From Gammaproteobacteria bacterium (GTDB taxonomy: Bacteria; Pseudomonadota; Gammaproteobacteria; JAPPPA01): a DNA stretch of 61,099 nucleotides. The notes below the pieces were generated by a model. That model saw nothing but the letters and a program-made list of their open reading frames with translations. It was not told the DNA's origin and did no database searches. The position numbers and the translations under genes are program-made. Positions within the stretch are counted from its first letter, which is position 1. Each line of letters opens with the position of its first letter. Shown piece by piece: positions 25,362 through 33,838 of the stretch. The stretch covers positions 1 through 61,099 of the forward strand of contig JAUHZK010000004.1 in assembly GCA_030425645.1 (NCBI GenBank), written 5' to 3'.

Positions 25362-26438
25362 ATGAAGAAGTTTCTAATGCCAGCGCTGCTGGCGATATTT
25401 TTGTTGTGGCTGATGTTTTTCTCAGACCGCGAAAAACCTGCGCAAGTGAAAACCTTGGCGATGGGTACTTTGGTGGATATGACCCTGATGGGTCTAGGTG
25501 GGCAAACCAATCACCGTGTGGTGCAAGATGCGATGACGCATTTGCGTCGCCTAGAAACCCAGTGGCACCCGGACCGGTCGGCGGAAGACGGCAGCGCCTT
25601 GTTGGCCGATATGAACGCCCGCTTAGCGACGGCAGAAACGGTTGCGGTGCCCGCCGCGCTGGTGGACGGTTTTTCTCAGGCGGCAGCATATAGTCGCAGC
25701 AGCCAAGGATTGTTTGATCCTGCAGTTGGTGCCGTGGTCAAGCTGTGGGGCTTTCATAGTGACGAAAGTTTTCCGCAGGCAGCGCCAAGCGACATCGCGC
25801 TCAGTCAGGTCATGCCTACTCAGCGCTTTGACCAATTGCTGCAGCAGTCGGCGATTACCGGCAGCGTTGGCATGCGTTTAGATTTTGGTGCTTTTGCCAA
25901 GGGCCTCGTGCTGCAGGAAGTTAGCGACGCGGTGCAAGCGCAATACCCGCAGGCGAGTTTTCTATTAAATGGCGGCGGTGATTTGGTTGCCGTGGGTCAG
26001 CACCCTGAGCGACCTTGGCGCATTGCCATTCGCCACCCTCGTCAGGGCGGCAAGTTCTTGGCATTAATTGAATTACAAGATGGTGAGGCTGCATTTACCA
26101 GCGGTGACTATGAGCGTTATTTTGATATCACCAATAGTGCGGGTGAGACGCAGCACCTCCACCATATTCTAGATCCGCGAACGGGCTGGCCTGCCCAAGG
26201 CACGCAATCGTTAACCGTGCTGCATGCAGATGCTGGCTTGGCCGACGCCGCCAGTACGGCGTTGTTTGTGGCGGGTGATGACTGGCCGGCCGTGGCCGCG
26301 GGCATGGGCGTCGAAGCGGTGCTACGAGTCGCCGCTGACGGAACCCTGGAGTGGACTGAGGCGATGGCGGCACGGGCGGAGATTACGCCAAATGGCCAAG
26401 GTCAGGTACTAAAACCGCTGTTGAGATCATTACCGTAA
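25362..26438 (+). CDS. apbE: FAD:protein FMN transferase ApbE
   Basis: This Mg2+-dependent transferase attaches FMN from FAD to Thr or Ser of exported redox proteins. The 358 residues begin with a membrane anchor (about 4-20; LLAIFLLWLMFF) that would leave the enzyme on the periplasmic side. It has no lipobox Cys at that point. Family motifs are MGTLVDM, DFGAFAKG, LNGGGDLVAVG and HHILDPRTGWPA (metal and FAD binding). The next two genes (NusG_II and Gx transporter) are frequent partners of ApbE in flavinylation and electron-transfer loci. No FMN-binding-domain substrate gene was seen in the window. Confidence 0.94.
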   Translation: MKKFLMPALLAIFLLWLMFFSDREKPAQVKTLAMGTLVDMTLMGLGGQTNHRVVQDAMTHLRRLETQWHPDRSAEDGSALLADMNARLATAETVAVPAALVDGFSQAAAYSRSSQGLFDPAVGAVVKLWGFHSDESFPQAAPSDIALSQVMPTQRFDQLLQQSAITGSVGMRLDFGAFAKGLVLQEVSDAVQAQYPQASFLLNGGGDLVAVGQHPERPWRIAIRHPRQGGKFLALIELQDGEAAFTSGDYERYFDITNSAGETQHLHHILDPRTGWPAQGTQSLTVLHADAGLADAASTALFVAGDDWPAVAAGMGVEAVLRVAADGTLEWTEAMAARAEITPNGQGQVLKPLLRSLP

Positions 26439-26837
26439 ATGCGTTGGCTGGCTGTCAAACCAATGGACCTGTTGCTCTGGGGCGCGGCCCTCGCGGGCTT
26501 GCTGGCTTTGTATGCTTGCTTGTGGCGACCGGCGGCGCAGGCCGCTACGTTAACGGTGCTGCTGGATAACAAGCCGGTCAAAGAAGTTGGCTTGAACCAG
26601 AATCAGCGGTTTCTGGTCAGCGGCCCCTTGGGTGATAGTGAGCTGCAGATCGAAGGCGGCAAAGTGCGCTTTTTACATTCGCCGTGCCGCAACCAAGTCT
26701 GTGTTCATCATGGCTGGGCGAGTCACAATGGTGAGTTGCTAGCCTGTTTGCCGAATCGCATCGCTTTGGTGTTGAGCGGTGACGCCGAAAGTACTCACGA
26801 GGCTGGACACGGTGAAATTGACGCGATTAATTTCTGA
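26439..26837 (+). CDS. NusG domain II-containing membrane-anchored protein
   Basis: This 132-residue protein has one N-terminal transmembrane helix (about 9-27) and an extracytoplasmic NusG_II domain. Family features are the beta-rich core and the Cys signature CRNQVCVHHGW followed by LACLPNRIALVL. The ATG directly follows the apbE stop and the stop is overlapped by the next start, so the three genes are a tight unit. NusG_II proteins have no defined biochemical role but co-occur with ApbE and Gx transporters. The domain name does not imply transcription function here. Confidence 0.88.
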   Translation: MRWLAVKPMDLLLWGAALAGLLALYACLWRPAAQAATLTVLLDNKPVKEVGLNQNQRFLVSGPLGDSELQIEGGKVRFLHSPCRNQVCVHHGWASHNGELLACLPNRIALVLSGDAESTHEAGHGEIDAINF

Positions 26838-27367
26838 TGACTAGCGCTACTTTGCAAGATAGACAAATCGCCGGCTTTGCGGCGCTAGCGGTGGTAATCC
26901 ATATTCTTGAAGCCAGCGTGCCGAGTCCGCTGCCGGGCGTAAAACCCGGTCTAGCCAACGTCATCACCTTGATTGTTTTGTGGCGTCACGGCTGGGTCGC
27001 CGCGGCGTGGGTGGCGGGCCTGCGGGTTTTAGTCGGCAGCCTGTTGCTCGGCAGTTTTATGACGCCCACCTTTATGCTTAGCGCCTCGGGTGCCTTGGCT
27101 AGCATTGTGGTTTTGGGACTGACTAGCTGGGTGCTGGGTACGCGTCGGCCTTGGTCGCCATCGGTATACGGCTATGCCTTGTTAGCCGCTTGGGCGCATA
27201 TGGCGGCGCAGTTGTGGATGGCTTGGTGGCTGTTTATTCCGCACGATGGTTTGTGGCGCTTGGCGCCGGTGTTGCTAATGGCGAGCACGGTGTTTGCCGC
27301 CGTCACGGGCTGGGCCGCAGCGAAAGTGTTGACTTGGCTAGCGCAGCAACAGGAGCGCCCATGTTAA
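26837..27367 (+). CDS. Gx transporter family protein
   Basis: This 176-residue polytopic membrane protein (five to six helices) belongs to the Gx transporter family, sometimes labelled heptaprenyl diphosphate synthase component I. The Gly-rich loops LPGVKPGLANVITLIVLW and LRVLVGSLLLGSFMTPTF are the family signature. It is coupled to the NusG_II gene (TGATG) and overlaps the TonB start by 7 bp. A substrate is not established; ECF-like small-molecule (possibly flavin or quinone precursor) transport is suggested by fold and context only. Confidence 0.85.
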   Translation: MTSATLQDRQIAGFAALAVVIHILEASVPSPLPGVKPGLANVITLIVLWRHGWVAAAWVAGLRVLVGSLLLGSFMTPTFMLSASGALASIVVLGLTSWVLGTRRPWSPSVYGYALLAAWAHMAAQLWMAWWLFIPHDGLWRLAPVLLMASTVFAAVTGWAAAKVLTWLAQQQERPC

Positions 27368-28227
27368 GGCCGTTGGGTGCCGAGCCTCAGTGGGCAGGAA
27401 TAGAGCAACTACGCAGTAGTTTTGTTGTGGCGCTGGCGCTGCATGGTTTGCTGCTTGGTATAAATGGCCTATGGCCGCAAGTGGCCGCGCCCGACTTTCA
27501 ACCTCAGACTGCCGCTTTTGCTGAGCAGCCAACGGACACCACCGCCTTCGCTGAAGATGCGGGCATTGTGGCGCGAGCCAGCAGTGGCAACGCTTTGCCG
27601 GGAGAAAAGCTCGCGCAAGGAGTGGCGGCATTAGATGGTGAGCAAGGTCAGGGTGACTTTAATGGGCTCGACCAGTCTGCATTTGCATCGCTAGCAGAAC
27701 AAACGGGCCAAACTCAGCTATTAAGTCGGCAGTCGCCGCTGAAAGTGTTTTACAGCGCTAGCCAGCAGCGTTCGTTCGGCGCTGATGTAGTCACTCAGTT
27801 ACCGCAGGCGGCACAAACTGACCAAGGCGACGGTGGACAAGATCAGGCTAGCGCCATCGCGGCCACCAATCGTTTGCTGACCTTGGGTGCTGCTTCTAGA
27901 GAAGATGAAGCCTTGCGTTATGTAGAGGGGTGGCGGCGCTGGATGCGGGCTAACGGCAATTTACTGTATCCGGCGGAGGCGCGGCGTTTGGGTCTGCGGG
28001 GCGAAGTGCTGACTGAAGTGCGCTTAAATAGCGACGGCTCGCTGGCTGATGTCCGTATTTTGCGTAGCTCTGGCCAACGTTTATTGGATCAAGCGGTATT
28101 GCAAACCACCAAAGAGGCGCGTTGGTATCTGCCTTTTCCACCGCAGTTGGCGAAAAGTTACGACCAGCTTCAATTTAGTTGGCGCTGGCGTTATGGCGCG
28201 GCTGAACCTGCGTCGGCTGTGCAGTGA
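27361..28227 (+). CDS. tonB3: TonB-like energy transducer (TonB3-type)
   Basis: This 288-residue protein has a single N-terminal transmembrane helix (about 23-40; VVALALHGLLLGING), a long low-complexity periplasmic region rich in Gln and Ala, and a C-terminal TonB domain. That domain contains NLLYPAEARRLGLRGEVLTE and SLADVRILRSSG. The start at 27361 is chosen because upstream in-frame sequence lies in the Gx gene. In Pseudomonas, tonB3 stands at this same place between gshB and yqgE and is needed for twitching motility, so the gene may belong functionally with the divergent pilus chemosensory genes. ExbB/ExbD are not present here. Confidence 0.87.
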   Translation: MLRPLGAEPQWAGIEQLRSSFVVALALHGLLLGINGLWPQVAAPDFQPQTAAFAEQPTDTTAFAEDAGIVARASSGNALPGEKLAQGVAALDGEQGQGDFNGLDQSAFASLAEQTGQTQLLSRQSPLKVFYSASQQRSFGADVVTQLPQAAQTDQGDGGQDQASAIAATNRLLTLGAASREDEALRYVEGWRRWMRANGNLLYPAEARRLGLRGEVLTEVRLNSDGSLADVRILRSSGQRLLDQAVLQTTKEARWYLPFPPQLAKSYDQLQFSWRWRYGAAEPASAVQ

Positions 28228-28242
28228 TCTATACTTAAACTT

Positions 28243-28821
28243 ATGAGCAAACCTAGCCAAGAAAAAGCGAGCTTTCAAAACCAGTTTTTGATCGCTATGC
28301 CGTCGATGCAAGATCCTCATTTTGCCGGTGGCGTGACGTTGATTTGTGAACACAATGATGATGGCGCTCTGGGCATTGTGGTTAATCGCAAGGCTGATGC
28401 CATCACCATCGGCGACATTTTTAAGCAGTTGGAGCTAGAACCACAGCAGCCGCATGTGGCAAATACGCCAGCCTACTGGGGCGGGCCTGTTGCGCGTGAG
28501 CGCGGCTTTGTTTTGCATGACGGTGACCAGTGCTGGGAGTCTTGTATTGAGGTTGAGCCAGGGCTAAATATCACCAGCTCGAGAGATATTCTTGAGGCGA
28601 TCGCCGCTGGCGAAGGGCCTCAGCATTGGTTGTTTGCGCTGGGTTATGCCGGTTGGGAAAAAGGCCAATTGGAAGAAGAGATGGTGGGTGATGCGTGGTT
28701 AATGGCTCCCTCCAATAAGGACATTATTTTTAGCCTGCCGGTAGAGCATCGCTTGCGCGCGGCGGCGGGTGAGATGGGTATTGACCTTGGCCGTTTAGTA
28801 AATACTTCTGGGCATGCTTAG
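28243..28821 (+). CDS. yqgE: YqgE/AlgH family protein
   Basis: This 192-residue protein belongs to the YqgE/AlgH family. Key segments are FLIAMPSMQDPHFAGGVTLI near the start, GALGIVVNR, and GYAGWEKGQLEEEM toward the C-terminus. Function is not settled; AlgH has been linked to alginate regulation in Pseudomonas. Its stop codon shares a base with the GTG start of ruvX, the usual neighbour. Confidence 0.95.
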   Translation: MSKPSQEKASFQNQFLIAMPSMQDPHFAGGVTLICEHNDDGALGIVVNRKADAITIGDIFKQLELEPQQPHVANTPAYWGGPVARERGFVLHDGDQCWESCIEVEPGLNITSSRDILEAIAAGEGPQHWLFALGYAGWEKGQLEEEMVGDAWLMAPSNKDIIFSLPVEHRLRAAAGEMGIDLGRLVNTSGHA

Positions 28822-29318
28822 TGACAACGATTCGGCCTGACGATATCAACAGTGTGATGGGATTTGACTACGGCCGCCGCCGTATTGGCGTTGCTGTGGG
28901 GCAAACCATTACTAGCACCGCCAGCGCATTGCCCGTGGTGCACTGGCAGCAACAGTTACCTGTTAATGAGATAGCGGCAGTTATCAAAGAGTGGCGTCCG
29001 CAATTGCTACTGGTTGGCCTGCCGTTGTTAGTTGATGGCGGTTGGCAAGAAATGGCTAACGAGGCTCTCGGTTTCGCCCGCAAGTTGAGTTCGGAATTCG
29101 ATAAAACCGTACTCATGGTCGATGAGCGTCATAGCTCGCAGCAGGCAGATGCGCTGTATAAAAGCATGCGTCAGTCGGGCCAGCTGCGTCGCAAAGATGC
29201 CAAGAATCAGGACAGTGTGGCGGCGCGTTTAATTGTTGAACGCTGGCTACAAGGGCTGGCGCCGGGAATGGATTTAGAAGCGGTGGCTAAACTGAGACTG
29301 AGCCTAGTGCCGCTTTAG
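28821..29318 (+). CDS. ruvX: Putative pre-16S rRNA nuclease / Holliday junction resolvase homologue
   Basis: This 165-residue RNase H-fold nuclease (YqgF/RuvX) is implicated in 16S rRNA 5'-end maturation. The active-site strand is MGFDYGRRRIGVAVG, with a second acidic motif in LLVGLPLLVDG and the catalytic Asp near KDAKNQDSVAARLI. It starts at GTG overlapping the yqgE stop by one base (TAGTG), consistent with coupling. Confidence 0.94.
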   Translation: MTTIRPDDINSVMGFDYGRRRIGVAVGQTITSTASALPVVHWQQQLPVNEIAAVIKEWRPQLLLVGLPLLVDGGWQEMANEALGFARKLSSEFDKTVLMVDERHSSQQADALYKSMRQSGQLRRKDAKNQDSVAARLIVERWLQGLAPGMDLEAVAKLRLSLVPL

Positions 29319-29357
29319 TGCTTATTTTGGGCCCGTGGGTATGGAATAATAGCGGCC

Positions 29358-29900
29358 ATGACAACGTCTCCTAAGACTGTATCGGCAGCAGATATTTCTC
29401 AACTTTCGGTGGCCGAGCTTTGTGCTCAGCTTAGCCAGGCCGTCGCCTCTCGTTATTCTCAAGCATCGCCAGTTATTGTTGGTATTCATCGCGGCGGGTT
29501 TGCGGTGGCCGAGTGGTTGCATGAGCAGTTAGGCGCCGAGGAACCAGTGGGTGCGTTAGATATCAGTTGGCATCGTGATGACCTCAAGGCGAGTAGTATT
29601 AGCCCGCATGTAAAACCGACGCGCTTGCCGGTTGATATTGATGGCCGAGAAGTACTGCTGGTTGACGACATTCTTTTCACTGGCCGCACCATCCGCGCTG
29701 CAATGAATGAACTGTTTGATTATGGACGCCCGTCTGCTGTGCGTTTGGCAGTATTAGGTCAGAGGTCTGGCAAAGAGCTGCCAATTGCGGCTGACTTTGT
29801 GGGTGCTGAATTTGAACTTGCTGGCGCGCAACGCATTAAATTGAATGCCGAAACCGCCGACGTCAATACCTGGAATTTGGAGTTACAGCATGGCCAATGA
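29358..29900 (+). CDS. pyrR: PyrR bifunctional regulator / uracil phosphoribosyltransferase
   Basis: This is a 180-residue phosphoribosyltransferase-fold protein. The PRPP loop is in VLLVDDILFTGRTIRAAM, with the PyrR-type HRGG loop in VGIHRGGFAVAEWL. In Gram-positive bacteria PyrR attenuates pyr operons by RNA binding; in Pseudomonas-type gammaproteobacteria it lies next to pyrB and its regulatory role is unclear. No attenuator was recognised. It overlaps pyrB by 11 bp. Confidence 0.93.
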   Translation: MTTSPKTVSAADISQLSVAELCAQLSQAVASRYSQASPVIVGIHRGGFAVAEWLHEQLGAEEPVGALDISWHRDDLKASSISPHVKPTRLPVDIDGREVLLVDDILFTGRTIRAAMNELFDYGRPSAVRLAVLGQRSGKELPIAADFVGAEFELAGAQRIKLNAETADVNTWNLELQHGQ

Positions 29901-30846
29901 TGTGCAACTAAGTGCCGATGGCAAGTTGCAGCATTTGTTGCATATTGAAGGCCTAGATAAAACGCTGTTAACCCAAATTTTAGATACCGCTGAAAGCTTT
30001 TTTAATCATGCTGACGGCAGCATTGTTAAGAAACCGGTTTTGCGAGGCCGCACCGTTGCTAACCTGTTTTTTGAGGACAGCACCCGTACCCGCAGCACCT
30101 TTGAGCTGGCAGCGAAAAAGCTCGATGCGGATGTCTTGCATTTCGATGTTAAAGGCTCGGCCTTAAGCAAAGGCGAAAGCCTTAAAGACACACTGCAAAC
30201 TTTGCAGGCGATGCACATCGATATGTTTGTGATTCGCCACAAGGAAAACGAAATTCCGATTTATTGTGCCGAGCTCGTTGGGCCGCGTACAGCCATTCTC
30301 AATGCCGGTGACGGTAATCGCGCGCACCCAACGCAGGCGTTGCTCGACGCATTTAGCATCCGCAAGCATAAGGGTGGTTTTGAAGACCTAACGGTGACGA
30401 TTGTGGGCGATATTCGCTTTTCGCGGGTGGCGCGTTCGCAAATCGCGGTGTTAAAAACCTTAGGCGTAAAAACCCTGCGTGTGGCCGGCCCAGATTCCTT
30501 GTTGCCTGAAGATGTTAGCGCGATGGGGGTTGAGGTTCACCGCAACTTAGATGACGCCGTCAGTGATGCTGATGTGGTGATTATGTTGCGGGTTCAGAAA
30601 GAGCGTATGGATAGCGATTTGATTCCGACAACAGACGCTTACTTTGCAGAGTGGGGGCTGACGCCTGAGCGCTTAAAGCTGGCTAAGGCTGATGCGATCG
30701 TCATGCACCCGGGCCCCATGAACCGAGGCATTGAAATTGCTTCCGAGGTGGCCGATGGGCCGCAATCAATTATTTTGGATCAAGTCACCAACGGCATAGC
30801 TGTGCGTATGGCCGTTATGAGCTTGATTATGTCTGGTCGCCACTAA
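29890..30846 (+). CDS. pyrB: Aspartate carbamoyltransferase catalytic subunit
   Basis: PyrB condenses aspartate with carbamoyl phosphate in pyrimidine biosynthesis. The 318 residues include the carbamoyl-phosphate motif FFEDSTRTRSTFELA, HPTQALLDAFSI, and the C-terminal HPGPMNRGIEI. The start at 29890 (MANDVQL) overlaps the end of pyrR; an upstream in-frame ATG would only add pyrR-frame sequence. In Pseudomonas a pyrC-like dihydroorotase subunit follows and is needed for the holoenzyme. Here the next gene is a GGDEF-EAL protein, so pyrC is elsewhere or absent. Confidence 0.96.
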   Translation: MANDVQLSADGKLQHLLHIEGLDKTLLTQILDTAESFFNHADGSIVKKPVLRGRTVANLFFEDSTRTRSTFELAAKKLDADVLHFDVKGSALSKGESLKDTLQTLQAMHIDMFVIRHKENEIPIYCAELVGPRTAILNAGDGNRAHPTQALLDAFSIRKHKGGFEDLTVTIVGDIRFSRVARSQIAVLKTLGVKTLRVAGPDSLLPEDVSAMGVEVHRNLDDAVSDADVVIMLRVQKERMDSDLIPTTDAYFAEWGLTPERLKLAKADAIVMHPGPMNRGIEIASEVADGPQSIILDQVTNGIAVRMAVMSLIMSGRH

Positions 30847-30866
30847 ATCTAATTAGGTTTTGTAAT

Positions 30867-30903
30867 TAACCGATTGGCAGATTTATGAGCCGTTGATCGG
30901 TTA
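30867..30903 (+). terminator. Hairpin after pyrB, possible terminator
   Basis: TAACCGAT and ATCGGTTA pair, with an inner GGC/GCC pair, around an AT-rich loop. The T-run after it is short (TTTA), so termination is only likely, not certain. Confidence 0.45.
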
Positions 30904-31009
30904 TTTACTGGCGTTTATGGCAGTTATTGCGCATCCTTAGTTGGATCTGGGCACTTCAGGGGTGAGGTGCTTGGTGTTAGGCGTTATGTCATAAGGGGAA
31001 AGGCGCGCA

Positions 31010-33376
31010 ATGGACGGGGTCGCTGCATTGGTTTCGGCAATGTTGCCAAGCAATCTACCGGTGTTAATTACTGCCGTGCTGGCGCTCGCGGCTGGTTTTG
31101 TGCTGTGCGCTTCTACCCACGGCGCCAAAGTTGGTCAGTTATTCCTCCAAGTTACTGGTTTTTTGTTCGTTTACTTAGCCGGCCGTTATTTGACCTTAGA
31201 GTCGGGTGATGCGGAGCTGGCCTACGCCTGGGCGCTGATTACCAGTATCGGCGTGCTCTGCGCTCCTATTGCTATTTATCACTACGTTGCCCATTTGGTT
31301 GATATTGCGCCAGAGCGGCGGCTGTTTTTAGCGGTTAACTGGCTATTCGCCATTGGCATGGTGGTGATGAATTTGATGACTGGTTTTCTCTATGACGGCG
31401 TAAAGCTGTACGAGTTTGGTTATGTGCCGCAGTACAGCGAGTGGGGAGCCCTTAACTCCGCATGGACGGTGCTGGTGATGACGGTGGCGCTGTTAGATTT
31501 CGCGCAGCAATATCGCGGTTCGGCCCCCGGCAGTTTGCGGCAAAAACGTTTTAGGGCCTTTTTCTTGGCTCAGTTATGGGTCTTTCCGCTGTATTTAGAT
31601 TCGATCGCATCTCATGGCGTGGCCATGCCGCAGCTCGGATGGGTGGCGGTATTTATCTACGTCGCCTCAGTGATGCGCAGCGCCGAGCGCTATCGTTTTG
31701 TTGATATCACGCCTGAATTTGCGGCCCAGAAGGTGCTGGATACGGTGGGCGAGGCGATACTCGTGCTGGATGCGGAAGGCGAAGTGCGCGTGGCCAACCA
31801 GCCTGCCGTTGAGTTGTTGCGCCGGAATGCAGATGTCTTGGTGGGCATGCCGGCAGAGTTATTACTGCCGCAATTGCATAAAGTAGAAATTGAGCGTTTG
31901 TTGGCCGCGCATGAAGGCGACTTCGTAGAGCAAGAATTTGAGTTTGAGTCGCATGATCAAAGCCGAGTAATGGCCATGCATGTGTCTCGGCTGCGCGGCA
32001 GCGGTAGTGGCAGTGGCTACGTTTGCTCCTTGCGTGATGTAAGTCGGCAAAAACAAGTTGAACGGCAACTGCGTTATGAAAGCCTGCACGATTCCTTAAC
32101 TGGTTTACCAAACCGCGTGGCATTTCAGGCGCAACTGGAATACCAATTACGGGCACAGGAAAATGGCGGCAAGGTGTCGGTGTTGTTTATTGATTTGAAT
32201 GACTTCAAGAAAATTAACGATCAGCACGGACACCGCGCGGGTGACGAAGTGTTGGCAACGGTCGCACGGCGCTTGCAACGTGCTTGCCCCGAAGACAGCT
32301 TGGTTTCTCGTCTGGCTGGTGATGAGTTTGCAGTATTGATGAAAGAGGCGGGCGACGCGGAGTCGTCGGCTAAAGCCATGGCCAAAGCCTTGGCTAAGCC
32401 GGTCAATATTGAACAAGGTGCGATTCAGGTTGGCGTCAGTATTGGTATTTCGCATGCCGGTGGCGAAGGCACCGGTGATTCGGCACTGGCACTATTAAAA
32501 GATGCCGATTACGCCATGTATAAAGCCAAAAGCCAGGGTGGAGGCTTCCAGGTGTTTGACCGCAGTATGCGTAGCAAAACCGCCGCCCGTGCGATTTTGG
32601 AAGGCGCTTTGCGCGAGGCCATGGAAAACGACGAAATGGCGACCTGGTATCAACCCGTGGTTGACGTTAGCGGCGCTTCAGAGCTGAATCTGATGGAAGC
32701 TCTGTTGCGTTGGGAGCACCCGGAGCGAGGTGTGGTTGAGGCGCGCGAATTTATTGAAGTGGCCGAAAATAGCTCAATGATTTTGGAGCTAGGACAGCAT
32801 GCGCTTGGCAATATCTGCCAGTTTTTAAGGCGTTGGCTGCAGGCTAGCCCCAACCAGCCCATTAGGGTTTCCTGTAACGTTTCGGAAATGGAGTTGGCGC
32901 AGGAAGACTTGCCTGAACGTTTGGCGCAAACGCTGAAATATTATGGTGTGCCGGCTGAATGCATCGAACTAGAGGTGACAGAGCGGGCCACCATTGGTGC
33001 TTATGATAAAAGCTTGTGGCGACTGCGAGACTTGGGTATTCGCTTAGTCATTGATGATTTTGGTCGTGGTGTGTCATCACTATCGCGGCTGGCTAATTTG
33101 CCAGTTGATGCAATAAAAATTGATCGCAGCTTTATTGTCGATATCAATACATCGAATACCCAGCAAACCGTTGTCAAAACCATTGTCGCGCTTGGTCAAG
33201 AGTTGCATTTAGATGTCATTGCGCAGGGCGTTGAGACGCCAGAACAGTCGCAAATGTTGCAGGATATGGGCTGCAACTTGCAGCAGGGTTTGTTGTTTGG
33301 CGAGGCCTTGGAGCCGCTAAGTGTGGTTGCTAGAACGCAACGGCATCCCACTAGCCAGCGCTTAGCGATTCATTAG
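31010..33376 (+). CDS. 7TM-PAS-GGDEF-EAL cyclic-di-GMP turnover protein
   Basis: This is a 788-residue membrane-bound c-di-GMP enzyme. The N-terminal 230 residues form seven hydrophobic segments of the histidine-kinase 7TM type, ending at YRFVDITPEFA. A PAS domain (about 240-345) follows, then GGDEF (about 360-515) with the variant active site LAGDEF, and EAL (about 530-780). The EAL motif is MEALLRWEHP, with catalytic residues in ELEVTERA, VIDDFGRG and DAIKIDRSF. AGDEF variants can be active, and no RxxD inhibitory site is visible, so both activities are possible. AGGGGAAAGG lies upstream of the ATG. The last 26 bp overlap the convergent DksA-like gene. Confidence 0.93.
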   Translation: MDGVAALVSAMLPSNLPVLITAVLALAAGFVLCASTHGAKVGQLFLQVTGFLFVYLAGRYLTLESGDAELAYAWALITSIGVLCAPIAIYHYVAHLVDIAPERRLFLAVNWLFAIGMVVMNLMTGFLYDGVKLYEFGYVPQYSEWGALNSAWTVLVMTVALLDFAQQYRGSAPGSLRQKRFRAFFLAQLWVFPLYLDSIASHGVAMPQLGWVAVFIYVASVMRSAERYRFVDITPEFAAQKVLDTVGEAILVLDAEGEVRVANQPAVELLRRNADVLVGMPAELLLPQLHKVEIERLLAAHEGDFVEQEFEFESHDQSRVMAMHVSRLRGSGSGSGYVCSLRDVSRQKQVERQLRYESLHDSLTGLPNRVAFQAQLEYQLRAQENGGKVSVLFIDLNDFKKINDQHGHRAGDEVLATVARRLQRACPEDSLVSRLAGDEFAVLMKEAGDAESSAKAMAKALAKPVNIEQGAIQVGVSIGISHAGGEGTGDSALALLKDADYAMYKAKSQGGGFQVFDRSMRSKTAARAILEGALREAMENDEMATWYQPVVDVSGASELNLMEALLRWEHPERGVVEAREFIEVAENSSMILELGQHALGNICQFLRRWLQASPNQPIRVSCNVSEMELAQEDLPERLAQTLKYYGVPAECIELEVTERATIGAYDKSLWRLRDLGIRLVIDDFGRGVSSLSRLANLPVDAIKIDRSFIVDINTSNTQQTVVKTIVALGQELHLDVIAQGVETPEQSQMLQDMGCNLQQGLLFGEALEPLSVVARTQRHPTSQRLAIH

Positions 33377-33719
33377 CGCTTTGGCAACGAATACAGAGGC
33401 TGGCTTCCGGCCGTGCTTTTAGGCGCGGGTAACCAATGTCTTCATCGCATTGCTGGCAGTAGCCATAATCTTGCGTAGCAAATTTTTGCAGAGCCACCAC
33501 AACTTTGCTTAATTGCAGTTGATGTCGCTCGCGTTCGGCTTTTTGCTGTGCCTGCATTTGCATGGCATCCATGCGCGATAAACGGCCGACGCGGGTTTGG
33601 TCTAGTTCAACCGGTGCGGCCGCCTCGGCGCCCTCAGCGAGTTGCGTTCGCAGTTCGGCTTCTAGAGCCAGTAGCTCTTGTTGTAGCTCGGCACGTTCGG
33701 CGTTGCTGAGGCCGGGCAT
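33351..33719 (-). CDS. DksA/TraR family zinc-finger protein
   Basis: This 122-residue DksA/TraR-type protein enters the RNA polymerase secondary channel to modulate initiation. An N-terminal coiled coil (about 5-80) has the tip-like sequence VGRLSRMDAMQMQAQ, and a C-terminal four-Cys zinc finger uses Cys88, Cys91, Cys109 and Cys112 (CQQC and CIRC). It is shorter than DksA (about 150) and lacks its extended N-terminus, so it is a paralogue rather than DksA itself. It lies downstream of rlmKL and a tiny membrane ORF on the same strand. Confidence 0.9.
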   Translation of the reverse strand: MPGLSNAERAELQQELLALEAELRTQLAEGAEAAAPVELDQTRVGRLSRMDAMQMQAQQKAERERHQLQLSKVVVALQKFATQDYGYCQQCDEDIGYPRLKARPEASLCIRCQSANESLSAG

Positions 33720-33722
33720 CTT

Positions 33723-33806
33723 TTAGCCGTTGTAATACTTGTTCAGCGCCACGGCGGCAATAATCAACAACCAAACGGCAATGCGTTTCCAGGGGATATC
33801 TTTCAT
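33723..33806 (-). CDS. Possible 27-residue single-span membrane peptide
   Basis: The 84-bp ORF encodes a peptide starting MKDIPWKRIAVW with a hydrophobic helix (about residues 9-21) and ending NKYYNG. The basic N-terminal flank and Trp/Tyr at both membrane ends are as expected for a real single-span protein. It fits exactly in the gap between the rlmKL stop and the DksA-like start, with 3 bp to the latter. No clear Shine-Dalgarno is seen, so translation may depend on coupling. It is not a known family to me. Confidence 0.5.
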   Translation of the reverse strand: MKDIPWKRIAVWLLIIAAVALNKYYNG

Positions 33807-33838
33807 GGGGTTAGTTTGCCAAAGCTATGGCAGCCTCG

